Below, in pieces: positions 1-10,502 of a stretch of DNA of 55,208 nt (position 1 is its first letter; each line of letters starts with the position of its first letter). The notes below the pieces were generated by a model. It did no database searches. It worked only from the letters and a program-made list of their open reading frames with translations, and was not told the origin of the DNA. The position numbers and the translations under genes are program-made. Source of the DNA: an uncultured Pseudomonadales bacterium (GTDB lineage: Bacteria > Pseudomonadota > Gammaproteobacteria > Pseudomonadales > UBA7434); assembly GCA_905478995.1 (NCBI GenBank), contig CAJQKT010000068.1:1-55208 (forward strand). The letters are read 5' to 3'.

Positions 1-1541
1 GGCGGCTTACTCGACACATCGTAAACAACACGCGACACATGCACAATTTCATTAATTATTCGCCGCGAAATATGCTCAAGCAGATCGTAGGGTAAATGTG
101 CCCAGCGCGCCGTCATGAAGTCAACCGTCTCAACCGCCCGCAACGCAATAACCCATTCATAACGGCGCGCGTCACCCACTACCCCCACCGATTTGATTGG
201 TAAGAAAACGGCAAAAGCTTGACTGGTTTTGGCATACCAACCCGAGTTGTGAAGCTCTTCAATAAAAATATGGTCTGCCATGCGCAGTACATCCGCATAC
301 TCTTTTTTAACCTCGCCCAGTATACGCACACCAAGGCCAGGCCCTGGAAAAGGATGCCGGTGAACCATTTCGGGCGGCAAGCCTAACTCAACGCCTAAAC
401 GACGCACTTCATCCTTAAACAATTCGCGCAGCGGCTCAATCAATTTGAGATTCATATGCTCGGGCAAGCCACCGACGTTGTGGTGGGATTTAATCACATG
501 GGCTTTGCCATGCTTCGATGCCGCCGACTCTATGACATCAGGATAAATGGTGCCCTGCGCCAACCAGTTGGCATTTTCAATCTTCCCTGCTTCGCGCTCA
601 AAAATATCGATGAACGTATTGCCAATGATTTTGCGCTTTTGTTCAGGGTCGGCCACACCGGCCAACTTGCTTAAGAACTCCTCTTCCGCATCAACGCGAA
701 TAACTACCACACCCATGTTGGCAGCAAACATCTCCATTACCTGCGCGCCTTCATTGTGCCGCAGCAAGCCGTTATCAACAAATACACAAGTGAGCTGCTG
801 ACCAATGGCTTTGTGCAAAAGCGCCGCGACTACAGAAGAGTCGACGCCTCCAGACAAGCCCAATATAACTTGATCATTGCCAACGGCCTCGCGCACACTA
901 TCTACTTCTTTTTGCGCGATATTGGCGATACTCCACAGGCCATCACAACCACAAATATCAATCGCAAAACGGGTCAGTAATTCTTGCCCTTTCGCCGTAT
1001 GAGTAACCTCTGGGTGAAACTGCACGCCGTAAAGCTTGCGACTATCGTCGCCCATGGCAGCAATAGGTGCACTGCTCGTGCTGGCCACTAGCGCAAACCC
1101 TGCAGGCAACTGAGTGACTTTGTCACCATGACTCATCCATACATTGAGCGACTCGCCCTCTGCAATTAGGCCATCAGTTAATTCAGAAGAATTTTCGAGT
1201 AGAATTTCAGCATGGCCAAACTCATGCTTAGCCGACGGCTCAACGGCTCCACCGAGCTGCGCCGCCATCGTCTGCATGCCATAGCATATGCCCAATATGG
1301 GTAAGCCCAGCGAAAAGATCGCTAGCGGCGCTGACGGGGCTTCATCACCCACTACCGTTTCAGGACCGCCTGATAAAATAATGCCTTTAACATTGGCTTC
1401 GCTAAAAATAGCGGGATCAACATCCCAAGGAATAATTTCTGAGTAAACACCACACTCACGAATTCGCCGAGCAATGAGCTGCGTATACTGAGAACCAAAG
1501 TCGACAATGAGAATTCGTTGTGACTGAATATTAGCTGGCAT
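1..1541 (-). CDS. guaA: GMP synthase (glutamine-hydrolysing), cut at its C-terminus by the window edge
   Basis: Converts XMP, glutamine and ATP to GMP in the cytoplasm, the last step of guanine nucleotide synthesis. The start is an ATG at 1541. The N-terminal class I glutamine amidotransferase domain has its nucleophile in GICYGMQ (C86) and the HPE motif (HPEVTHT). The PP-loop ATP-pyrophosphatase signature GLSGGVDSS follows, and the reading ends in the conserved YDVSSKPP tail. About 513 codons are present against a usual 525, so only a handful of C-terminal residues are missing beyond position 1. It lies downstream of guaB on the same strand, the usual guaBA order, separated by 126 bp that holds a perfect inverted repeat. 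Identification is secure. Confidence 0.97.
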   Translation of the reverse strand, partial: MPANIQSQRILIVDFGSQYTQLIARRIRECGVYSEIIPWDVDPAIFSEANVKGIILSGGPETVVGDEAPSAPLAIFSLGLPILGICYGMQTMAAQLGGAVEPSAKHEFGHAEILLENSSELTDGLIAEGESLNVWMSHGDKVTQLPAGFALVASTSSAPIAAMGDDSRKLYGVQFHPEVTHTAKGQELLTRFAIDICGCDGLWSIANIAQKEVDSVREAVGNDQVILGLSGGVDSSVVAALLHKAIGQQLTCVFVDNGLLRHNEGAQVMEMFAANMGVVVIRVDAEEEFLSKLAGVADPEQKRKIIGNTFIDIFEREAGKIENANWLAQGTIYPDVIESAASKHGKAHVIKSHHNVGGLPEHMNLKLIEPLRELFKDEVRRLGVELGLPPEMVHRHPFPGPGLGVRILGEVKKEYADVLRMADHIFIEELHNSGWYAKTSQAFAVFLPIKSVGVVGDARRYEWVIALRAVETVDFMTARWAHLPYDLLEHISRRIINEIVHVSRVVYDVSSKP

Positions 1542-1579
1542 AGTTAAAGGCTTCTTTGATAAATTAAATAATGTGTAAG

Positions 1580-1618
1580 CTCATTACGCTAACAAAATTA
1601 AATCGTTAGCGTAATGAG
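1580..1618. other. Perfect 14-bp inverted repeat between guaB and guaA
   Basis: CTCATTACGCTAAC at 1580-1593 is matched exactly by GTTAGCGTAATGAG at 1605-1618 across an 11-base AT-rich loop. Neither strand has a good U-run directly after the stem, so a standard intrinsic terminator is not well supported. The position inside the guaBA transcription unit suggests an RNA hairpin that protects or processes mRNA, or partial termination between the two genes. Confidence 0.6.
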
Positions 1619-1667
1619 AAAATCAGAAGGCAGCCTACATAGGCCACTGGGGTCTACCAAGAATTAC

Positions 1668-3200
<1,533 letters not shown>

Positions 3201-3234
3201 TCAGCATGAGCTTTTCTTAGCTAATTAACAGTGC

Positions 3235-3263
3235 ATTATAAGTCTCGCGTGATGCTGGGTAAA
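3235..3263 (-). promoter_or_regulatory. Candidate sigma70 promoter for guaBA
   Basis: Read on the minus strand, a -35-like TTTACC (complement of 3258-3263) is followed by a 17-base spacer and a perfect -10 TATAAT (complement of 3235-3240). Transcription would start near 3228 and leave a leader of about 95 nt before the guaB ATG. Confidence 0.5.
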
Positions 3264-3394
3264 TGGGACATTTGCCAACCACACTGGTACGACTTGCCCT
3301 TCACCCGTACAATCACGAACCAGCTTGGCTGATGGTGCTCGAAAAACGCCTCACAGACTAAGTAAAATCAAATCCGCTACCGCGTACAGACAGC

Positions 3395-4792
3395 ATGTCC
3401 GAAACTCTTTACTCAGTCACCGAGCTCAACAAAGTCGCCAAAAATGCTCTCGAGCGGACATTTGCCGGCGTGATGGTTGAGGGCGAAATATCTGATTTAC
3501 TGCAGCACCGCTCTGGACATTGGTACTTCACGCTCAAAGACGATCACGCCCAACTGCGCTCGGCCATGTTTCGCTCGAGCAATCAGCGCGTTGCTTTTAA
3601 TCCAAAAAATGGCCAACAAGTGGTGCTCACTGGGCGATTGAGCATTTATGAAGCGCGCGGCAGCTACCAGTTTATTGCCGAAAAGATGGCTCCAGCGGGC
3701 CTGGGCAAGCTCCAACTGGCCTTTGATGAACTCAAAAGTAGACTCTCTCTAGAAGGCCTATTTGAGCCTGGCATAAAAAAAGAACTCCCTACCCTACCGC
3801 GCCAAGTCGCCGTAATCACATCACCGCAAGGTGCTGCCATTCGTGACATACAAAGTACCTTTGCGCGCCGCTTTGCCGGCATTGAACTCGTCGTTATTCC
3901 AGTAGCGGTGCAAGGCAATGGGGCGGCGCATCAAATTGCCAGCGCCATTGAGCTAGCTAACCAGCTGGCCAACGGTGAGCGCACGATGCCGGCATCCGCT
4001 AAAAACTCAGTCCGGCCTGAAGCCATTATTATTGGGCGAGGTGGCGGCTCACTAGAAGACCTGTGGAGCTTTAACGAAGCTGAAGTAGCGTATGCAGTTT
4101 TCAACTCCAAACTGCCCATCGTAAGCGCCGTAGGACACGAAACCGACTTCACCATAGCTGACTTTGTAGCTGATGCACGCGCTGCAACTCCTACCGCAGC
4201 AGCTGAGCTACTCAGCCCCAACAGTCATGAAATGACCCAGAAACTGCAAGCGATACATGCTCGTCTGGCCAGAGAAATCCACCGCCGCACTCACCAAGCC
4301 GGCATGCGACTTAATCACTTAACTGCGCGACTCAAGCACCCCGGCGAGCGAGTTCAGCAACAGGCTCAGCGTGTTGACCATCTCGACATGCGACTATGGG
4401 GCGCAATGCAGCAGCGGCTAACTATCACTAAAACGGCCTTCACGCGAAGCCAACTTGAACTGCTCCACCTCTCGCCACACAATCGCTTAGTAGCCGCCAA
4501 AACACAACTCAACCAACTCCATAGGCGGCTATTAAGTTCGGCGTCACGCCAGCTCGAAGTACAGCGAGCGCGCAGCTCGCAACTGGCTTCGGCGCTGCAC
4601 TTGGTCAGCCCATTGGCAACGCTGCAACGAGGTTACGCCATTGTGAAGGATGAAAAGGAAGCAGTGATTAGGTCGACCAAACCCGTACATAGCGGCAGTC
4701 AAATTAGCGCACACCTGTACGATGGCACGCTGATCTGTACGGTCAATGAGGTAGTTAACAATACGTTAGAAGACTCTAACGAACCCAACTAG
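3395..4792 (+). CDS. xseA: Exodeoxyribonuclease VII large subunit
   Basis: Large subunit of ExoVII, which with XseB degrades single-stranded DNA to oligonucleotides. The 465-residue protein begins with the OB-fold nucleic-acid-binding domain (about 1-100; VEGEISDLLQHRSGHWYFTL). The central catalytic domain has IIIGRGGGSLEDLWSFNE and VGHETDFTIADFVAD. A long basic helical region and the usual C-terminal LQRGYAIV segment complete it. It is transcribed away from guaB and converges on the CRP-family gene. xseB is not adjacent. Confidence 0.97.
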   Translation: MSETLYSVTELNKVAKNALERTFAGVMVEGEISDLLQHRSGHWYFTLKDDHAQLRSAMFRSSNQRVAFNPKNGQQVVLTGRLSIYEARGSYQFIAEKMAPAGLGKLQLAFDELKSRLSLEGLFEPGIKKELPTLPRQVAVITSPQGAAIRDIQSTFARRFAGIELVVIPVAVQGNGAAHQIASAIELANQLANGERTMPASAKNSVRPEAIIIGRGGGSLEDLWSFNEAEVAYAVFNSKLPIVSAVGHETDFTIADFVADARAATPTAAAELLSPNSHEMTQKLQAIHARLAREIHRRTHQAGMRLNHLTARLKHPGERVQQQAQRVDHLDMRLWGAMQQRLTITKTAFTRSQLELLHLSPHNRLVAAKTQLNQLHRRLLSSASRQLEVQRARSSQLASALHLVSPLATLQRGYAIVKDEKEAVIRSTKPVHSGSQISAHLYDGTLICTVNEVVNNTLEDSNEPN

Positions 4793-4874
4793 GCAAAGCT
4801 GAGAAAATAATAAAAAGATTTACGATTGGGGCGCCGCACAGCGAACGCCCTAAAACACCTAGCACCCAGCAAAC

Positions 4875-5525
4875 TTAGTAATTGGCTGGCAGGCGCCGAT
4901 GAATAACAATGTGGCGGTTTTCAAAGCTGATATAACCACCAATGGTTAGGTCTTTAAGAATTCGCGCCACCATTTCACGCGAGGCGCCAACGCGGTCGGC
5001 TATGTCTTGCTGAGTAAGCTTCTCTTCGACATAAAATTCTTCATTGCGCTCGGTAGCCAAGCTATTAAGCACCTTCGTTACTCGCCCATAGACATCTTGC
5101 AAGGCCAAGCTTTTAACTTTTTCGGTAAGCGCGCGAACTCGTCGCGTAATATTTCGTATTAAGGTTTTAGCAATATTAGGATGCTCATCTAAAACCCGGC
5201 TAAAATCCTGCTTGTAGATGATACAAAAATCGGCTTTTTCCATGGTACGCACCGATGCTGAACGGCGATCGTCGTCTAGTAATGCCAACTCACCAAAGTA
5301 GTCACCACCGCCCAGCGTATTCATAATAAATTCTTTGCCGTTTTTGTCGCTGCAGTATACTTTGACCTTACCCGACTCAATGACATACAGCGAATCCGCC
5401 ACATCATTTTCATTGATGATAACCGTGTTTTTTGGGTAGCTTCTGCGAATGCTTGATTCTTCCAAAGCCGTCAATTCTGTATCTGACAGACCCGCAAAAA
5501 TTTCAACAGTTTTTAACACGCTCAC
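4875..5525 (-). CDS. CRP/FNR-family transcription regulator with cyclic-nucleotide-binding signature
   Basis: A 216-residue DNA-binding regulator. The N-terminal beta-barrel (about 10-115) keeps the phosphate-binding signature of cyclic-nucleotide sensors: FGELALL (G78, E79) and RRSASV (R88, S89). The dimer helix reads ALTEKVKSLALQDV, so the residues matching E. coli CRP T127/S128 are L133/T134. That change may alter base preference. The C-terminal helix-turn-helix has TQQDIADRVGASREMVARIL, with R183, E184 and R188 at the CRP base-contact positions. The start is GTG at 5525 with GGAG nine bases before it. It diverges across 507 bp from an operon encoding a nucleotide cyclase, which makes a ligand link attractive. 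It is clearly not the Vfr/CRP orthologue by sequence. Confidence 0.9.
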   Translation of the reverse strand: MSVLKTVEIFAGLSDTELTALEESSIRRSYPKNTVIINENDVADSLYVIESGKVKVYCSDKNGKEFIMNTLGGGDYFGELALLDDDRRSASVRTMEKADFCIIYKQDFSRVLDEHPNIAKTLIRNITRRVRALTEKVKSLALQDVYGRVTKVLNSLATERNEEFYVEEKLTQQDIADRVGASREMVARILKDLTIGGYISFENRHIVIHRRLPANY

Positions 5526-6032
5526 TATTGTGATCTCCGGATAATTATTTCGGTAATGATATTAGATATAGCCTGCGGCTGCTTGTGCGCGCCCCATCGT
5601 TTTTTCTACTATATATACGTTTTTTTCGCATACAGGCGCCAGCAACTCTTGCATCTGTACTCTTCCCTAACTCTTCCCTGCGCCCGCATAACAAAGCGCA
5701 AAAAGTGCTAACTGGCAGGGAATTGCGCAGCTTAACAACAAGTGCCGCATCGTGCGCGCATTTTCAACGATTTTGCCCTTACATATCAAGACGAAAGTGG
5801 CAAATAAGTACAATTAGTATCATGTATTTTCATCTAACCGCCAATATCAGTCGGGGACGCCAGTTTTATCCAAAAATTAGCCAGCAAACCCGCTGTTCAG
5901 GGGTTATTGCCCGCGCGGATAAGGTTATACTATTTAACCCAAGCCATGCATCCGTTATACATAGCCAACTCAACCCTTAGCACCTCCTTAGTTGGCAATG
6001 CATCGCAATTTTCTAGCTTTTGAGGTTGCTGA
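5526..6032. other. 507-bp divergent intergenic region between the CRP-family gene and the cyclase operon
   Basis: No convincing gene. A weak open frame on the plus strand (5585-5980) has no family signal and no good ribosome site, so I did not call it. The best plus-strand promoter guess is TTATTG (5904-5909), a 16-base spacer and TATACT (5926-5931), about 100 bp before the cyclase gene. A lone CRP-type half site TGTGA lies at 5530-5534, with no matching second half. Confidence 0.45.
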
Positions 6033-7583
6033 ATGACTGAACCCCTACCGATGCGTGAACTGGCAAGGCTCCAAAGCCTGCAGATCAAGGTGGGACAGAT
6101 GCTAGTTAAGAGCAAACTCACCGAAACACTTCGCAGCGACCTGGAAAAGCTTTTTACCGCCCTTGAGCAAAACGTCAGCAAGTTTGATGATTTGCAGTTA
6201 AGGGGCTCGGCGCTAGACGGTATTGAAGATGCCGGCCAAAGGCATGACCTGCGTAACACCATAGGCATCACTCGCGGCTACGCCGAACTCATTCGCGACA
6301 CAGAAGAGTCACCCACAGCGACGCTGAGTAATTTACTCGACAAAGTGATCTTGTGGTCGAACAAAAGCCTCCAAACGCTAGAGAGCACACGCCGTCGCAA
6401 GTCGGTTACTGCTAACGCCTCACCCCATTCATTGACAGCAGAGGCATCAAGCTACAGCGGAAAGATATTAATTCTTGATGACCAACCTGCCAATCGTGAC
6501 CTGCTTAGCCGCTACATCCAACAACTGGGCCTAGACGCCTTTGCTTGCGCAACCGCCACCGAAGCTTTTGAGACGTTGAAGAAACACGATATAGACCTCA
6601 TTTTGCTCGACCTGGTAATGCCTCAGATGAGTGGCCATGAAGTGCTGGCAAAATTAAAGGCCTCCCAAATCTGGAGGGCCATACCGGTTATCGTGATTTC
6701 TGGCCTAGCCGACCAGGCCGAAGTCATACGCTGCATTGAAGCCGGCGCCGACGATTATTTACAAAAACCTTTTAATCGTGTGCTGCTCGAAGCCCGATTG
6801 GCAGCAGGGCTTGATAGAAAGCGCTGGGTCGATACAGAGCGACGCCTCAGCACCGAGCTAGAAAAAAGTCACCGCTTCATAAAAAATACTTTTGGCCGCT
6901 ACCTATCGACAGAAATTGTAAGTAACTTACTCGACAAGCCCGATGGACTCGACATGGGCGGCACTCTGCAAACCGTTACTATTTTAATGGCCGATATTCG
7001 CGGTTTCACCACCATAAGTGAACAGCTTTCGCCGCAAAGTGTGGTTAAACTTCTGAATAACTATTTAGGCGGCATGGCCGATATTATTATGGCCCATGGA
7101 GGCATAGTCGACGAATTTATAGGCGATGCAATTCTCGCTCTGTTTGGCGCACCTGTTACCAGCCAGCAAGACCGAGAAAATGCCATTCGTTGCGCGCTTG
7201 CGATGCAAGAAGCCATGCATACAGTCAACTTGCGTAATGAGGCCGAGGGCCTGCCCGCCATAGAAATGGGGATTGGCTTGAACACCGGCGAAGTGGTTGC
7301 TGGTAACATCGGTTCATCAACACGGGCTAAATACGGTGTGGTAGGCCACGCCGTTAATTTAACCTCGCGCATAGAAGATCAAACGGGCCGCGGTGAGATT
7401 TTAGCTGCTGCATCAACATTACAAGGCACCGAGCTCGAGCTGAAACTCGGCCGAGAATTAGACTTACAACCCAAAGGCGTGTCAGAACGAGTACGCGTGA
7501 GTCAAATCATTCAAATCATTGAACCTGTGCCAGCCGAACGCAGCGATGATGAACCTCAGCAGAATAAGGAGGCCGAGCAATGA
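6033..7583 (+). CDS. Receiver-class III nucleotide cyclase fusion with an H-box-like N-terminus
   Basis: A 516-residue cytoplasmic signalling protein. Residues about 65-115 resemble a histidine-kinase dimerisation helix (QRHDLRNTIGITRGYAELI, H71) but no ATPase domain follows. A receiver domain covers about 143-262 (acidic D149/D150, phosphoacceptor D193 in LLDLVMP, S223, K245 in LQKPF). A class III cyclase domain covers about 312-480. Its metal-binding aspartates are D321 (MADIRGF) and D365 (FIGDAIL), and the transition-state residues are N442 and R446. The two purine-specificity positions are E361 (usually Lys in adenylate cyclases) and G435 (usually Thr or Asp). That Glu/Gly pattern points towards GTP, so cGMP is a reasonable inferred product. 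The stop overlaps the next gene (ATGA at 7580). Confidence 0.9.
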   Translation: MTEPLPMRELARLQSLQIKVGQMLVKSKLTETLRSDLEKLFTALEQNVSKFDDLQLRGSALDGIEDAGQRHDLRNTIGITRGYAELIRDTEESPTATLSNLLDKVILWSNKSLQTLESTRRRKSVTANASPHSLTAEASSYSGKILILDDQPANRDLLSRYIQQLGLDAFACATATEAFETLKKHDIDLILLDLVMPQMSGHEVLAKLKASQIWRAIPVIVISGLADQAEVIRCIEAGADDYLQKPFNRVLLEARLAAGLDRKRWVDTERRLSTELEKSHRFIKNTFGRYLSTEIVSNLLDKPDGLDMGGTLQTVTILMADIRGFTTISEQLSPQSVVKLLNNYLGGMADIIMAHGGIVDEFIGDAILALFGAPVTSQQDRENAIRCALAMQEAMHTVNLRNEAEGLPAIEMGIGLNTGEVVAGNIGSSTRAKYGVVGHAVNLTSRIEDQTGRGEILAAASTLQGTELELKLGRELDLQPKGVSERVRVSQIIQIIEPVPAERSDDEPQQNKEAEQ

Positions 7584-7948
7584 TCGATATTTTAATTGTT
7601 GAAGACAATGAGCTCAATCGCGACATGCTAACTCGTCGACTCGAACGCAAAGGCTACCGAGTCAGTAGCGTAGGCGACGGACAACAAGCGCTCGATAGCA
7701 TTGCCGCTACTCGCCCAGACATTGTTCTTATGGATATGGACCTGCCCGTTCTTGATGGCTGGAGCACCTGCAGTGAACTTCGCAAAAACGAGTCTACCGC
7801 AACGCTACCGGTGATCGCACTCACGGCCCATGCTATGTCTGATGATAAACAAAAAGCTTTGAATGCCGGCTGTAATGACTACACAACTAAGCCCATAGAT
7901 TTTCCCTTACTGCTTGAAAAAATAGAAACACTCACTCAAGCTAATTGA
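7580..7948 (+). CDS. Single-domain response regulator (receiver)
   Basis: A 122-residue stand-alone receiver. The acidic pair is E7/D8 in VEDNELNRDML, the phosphoacceptor is D52 in LMDMDLP, the switch Thr is in ALTAHAM and the conserved Lys is in YTTKPID. This subtype resembles the DivK/'cell-cycle' receivers found beside hybrid kinases. AAGGAGG lies eight bases before the ATG, and the gene overlaps the cyclase stop by four bases, so translation is coupled. It probably shuttles phosphate between the downstream kinase and a partner, possibly the cyclase's own receiver. Confidence 0.93.
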   Translation: MIDILIVEDNELNRDMLTRRLERKGYRVSSVGDGQQALDSIAATRPDIVLMDMDLPVLDGWSTCSELRKNESTATLPVIALTAHAMSDDKQKALNAGCNDYTTKPIDFPLLLEKIETLTQAN

Positions 7949-7976
7949 CAGCCATTTCTTGCGACAATAACGAACA

Positions 7977-10412
7977 ATGCTGAAACTTCCATTTAAGCTT
8001 CCTCGCCTCTCATTGCGACTACGCCTATCCATTTCGATAACGGCAATCGTGGCTCTATTCACTTTAACCAACATCACCTATCAAATAAGCAGTCAAAATC
8101 GCAACCTACGCCTAGACAACCTGCAAAAAGCTGTACAAGGTCAGCTGGCATCGGTCACCACCCGACAACTTTTGCAAAATCAACAAAAAGAAATTTTAGT
8201 GCTCGATGCACTCAAGCAAAGCGGTGAGGAAACGTTGAGTGAAGAGGAGATTGATAATGGCATAAAAAGCCTCGAATCGATTGCCCTCGAAATCAATCGT
8301 CTTGGAACCTATGCCTACCGAGACTCGCTGCAGGTCTTTCAGCAACTGGTCACCAATCATGCTGAGCTCGACATGCTCTGGCAACAGTTTTATACCGGTT
8401 ATAACAGCGATCAAACACCGCTAGCATCAAGCATTGAACTGGTCTACAACACATCGACCACGCTTCTTAGTAACTTCGTGTCTATCGAAATTCAATCTGC
8501 CGAACAACTTACTGACCGACTACAGAAAGTATCGCGATTTAACGATCAGATCACCCTGGGAATTTATTTATTTACTATTGCGCTCACTGTAGGGCTTGGC
8601 TATCTACTCATTCGCTACACGACCAAATCGCTCAACAATCTTAACGTAGGAACTATTCGCATAGGCCGTGGCGACCTTGATTATCACATCCCAGTGACGA
8701 GTTATGATGAAATTGGCGACCTGACTATTGCCTTCAACGAAATGTCGGACAAGCTGCGCAATGCCATGGCTCAGGTGCAGCAGTCAAAAGAAAATGCCGA
8801 TGAAGCCAACCGTGCAAAAACCAATTTTTTGGCCAATATGAGTCATGAGCTTCGCACACCATTAAACGCCATTATTGGTTATAGCGAGATGACAATTGAG
8901 GTGTATGGTGAGGATAATCAACTCGACGAACAACAGGTAATCAATGATCTGCAGCATATTCTTAGCTCAGGGAGACACCTACTGCAGCTCATCAACGATG
9001 TTTTAGATTTAGCAAAAATAGAATCGGGCAACATGACCGTTTTTAATGAAACATTCGACAGCGTAAAAATTATTGAAAACCTAGCCACAACTATGTTGCC
9101 GCTGGCGAAAAAGAACAACAATAAACTTGTTGTAGATGCGGCTAACCCAATCCCCATGCTGTATAGCGACGCGGTCAAGTTCAGACAGATATTTATCAAT
9201 TTGGTGAGCAACGCCTGTAAATTTACGCATGACGGGAAGATCACCATACTAGTGACCTTCAACGCCGAAGCTGATGAGCTGATCTACCATGTTAGCGATA
9301 CGGGTATTGGCATGTCGCCTGAGGCGATGCAAAATATTTTTGAAGCTTTTGTACAAGCCGATTCTGACACGGCGCGCAAGTATGGCGGCACCGGACTAGG
9401 CCTTTCAATCTGCAAGCAATTCGTTGAAATGATGCAGGGGTCGCTAGATTTAACCAGTGCGCCAGGCGCAGGCACGACATTCACCGTTGTTTTACCCATT
9501 AATATTAGGTCGCAACGCAAGACGGATGTCATCCCCACAAAAAACCAGCAAGAGCTAGGCTTAATTGCGCCCGATGCACAATCAGCCGCAACCGCATCGA
9601 GCACCAGTGACGCCGCTGATGGATCAGCCCTACAAGCCAGTAAATCAAGCGCTACGTATATGGCACCAGCGGTCGATGTTTTACTGCTTAGCGAGCAGCA
9701 TGAATCCGAGGCTTTGAGTCAGAACCTTGACGAGAGTAGCTATAACCTATTTCACATTTTAGATACCACGGGATTCGTAGGTGCAAACACTCAGCGAAAG
9801 TATGATTTTTTATTTGGTTATCTAAACAGAAACAACCAGCAAGCGTTTAATGCCGACTGGAAAAACTTACTAAACATGCTGGATGATATTGAGGATTTTG
9901 ACCTCCCTGCACTGCTGCTTTGTTGTGATGTTTCAAGTCAGCATAGCCACCCGCGCTACAAAATGGCCAGCGAGCTGATACAAGGCTTCGACCCCGAAAA
10001 CCGTAAAAGACTCACCATCCCGGTTCGACAAACCAATCCGGTTGCTCGCCGAGGCAATGCATTATTAATTGGCTTTGATACTACTAAGCCAAACGATAAA
10101 TGGGTAAGAGCGGCTCTAATAGAAGAGCTTGGCCAAGAGGCTTGGTATTGCGACAGCTTAGAGGCAGGCCAGTGCTCAGCCCAGAGCGTCACACAAAGCG
10201 CGCCAGACTTAATTTTTATCAGCGCAGCTATTAGCAATGAACAAGCACTGGCGATACTGCTCACACTGAGCAATACCTTTTTAGATGAGGGCGATCAGCA
10301 AAGCAACCGCGAGGCGTCATTGATCGATGTGCCTGGCGTCTTTGTAATCAATGAAAGCGCTTCATCGGGGCGCTGCTTAGATCGCGTTGCTATTGAAATA
10401 AAGCTCGGCTAG
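7977..10412 (+). CDS. Membrane sensor histidine kinase with an atypical C-terminal extension
   Basis: An 811-residue kinase. Transmembrane segments lie at about 17-35 and 193-213 around a helical periplasmic sensor of about 150 residues. HAMP spans about 215-265, then HisKA with H290 in NMSHELRTPLNAIIGYSE, then HATPase with N412, the G1 box D441-TGIG and G2 GTGLG at 471-475. After about residue 515 come some 300 residues that look like two degenerate receiver folds. They start at VDVLLLSEQ and NALLIGFD and lack the phosphoacceptor Asp (PDLIFISAAI where it should be). I read these as pseudo-receivers, with moderate confidence. It follows the single receiver by 28 bp in the same operon. Confidence 0.9.
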   Translation: MLKLPFKLPRLSLRLRLSISITAIVALFTLTNITYQISSQNRNLRLDNLQKAVQGQLASVTTRQLLQNQQKEILVLDALKQSGEETLSEEEIDNGIKSLESIALEINRLGTYAYRDSLQVFQQLVTNHAELDMLWQQFYTGYNSDQTPLASSIELVYNTSTTLLSNFVSIEIQSAEQLTDRLQKVSRFNDQITLGIYLFTIALTVGLGYLLIRYTTKSLNNLNVGTIRIGRGDLDYHIPVTSYDEIGDLTIAFNEMSDKLRNAMAQVQQSKENADEANRAKTNFLANMSHELRTPLNAIIGYSEMTIEVYGEDNQLDEQQVINDLQHILSSGRHLLQLINDVLDLAKIESGNMTVFNETFDSVKIIENLATTMLPLAKKNNNKLVVDAANPIPMLYSDAVKFRQIFINLVSNACKFTHDGKITILVTFNAEADELIYHVSDTGIGMSPEAMQNIFEAFVQADSDTARKYGGTGLGLSICKQFVEMMQGSLDLTSAPGAGTTFTVVLPINIRSQRKTDVIPTKNQQELGLIAPDAQSAATASSTSDAADGSALQASKSSATYMAPAVDVLLLSEQHESEALSQNLDESSYNLFHILDTTGFVGANTQRKYDFLFGYLNRNNQQAFNADWKNLLNMLDDIEDFDLPALLLCCDVSSQHSHPRYKMASELIQGFDPENRKRLTIPVRQTNPVARRGNALLIGFDTTKPNDKWVRAALIEELGQEAWYCDSLEAGQCSAQSVTQSAPDLIFISAAISNEQALAILLTLSNTFLDEGDQQSNREASLIDVPGVFVINESASSGRCLDRVAIEIKLG

Positions 10413-10451
10413 TAAGTCTCTCCGTCTTGGCAACATTGTGCTTTAGGCTCC

Positions 10452-10502
10452 CCATTAAGCTGTAGGCACCATTAAGCTGCAGTCACCATTAAGTTTTAGG
10501 GA
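10452..10502. repeat. Three tandem 17-bp units
   Basis: CCATTAAGCTGTAGGCA (10452), CCATTAAGCTGCAGTCA (10469) and CCATTAAGTTTTAGGGA (10486) lie head to tail between two convergent genes. The third unit contains the stop codon of the GIY-YIG gene, so the repeat grew at or out of that gene's 3' end. Confidence 0.7.

Noticed and set aside
4793-4874. GGGCG...CGCCC pairing between xseA and the CRP-family gene as a terminator
   Set aside because: Stem of only five bases with a long loop and no T-run on either strand.
5585-5980. 131-codon plus-strand open frame upstream of the cyclase gene
   Set aside because: No ribosome site, no domain or secretion signal, and base composition of an intergenic region; it overlaps the likely cyclase promoter.
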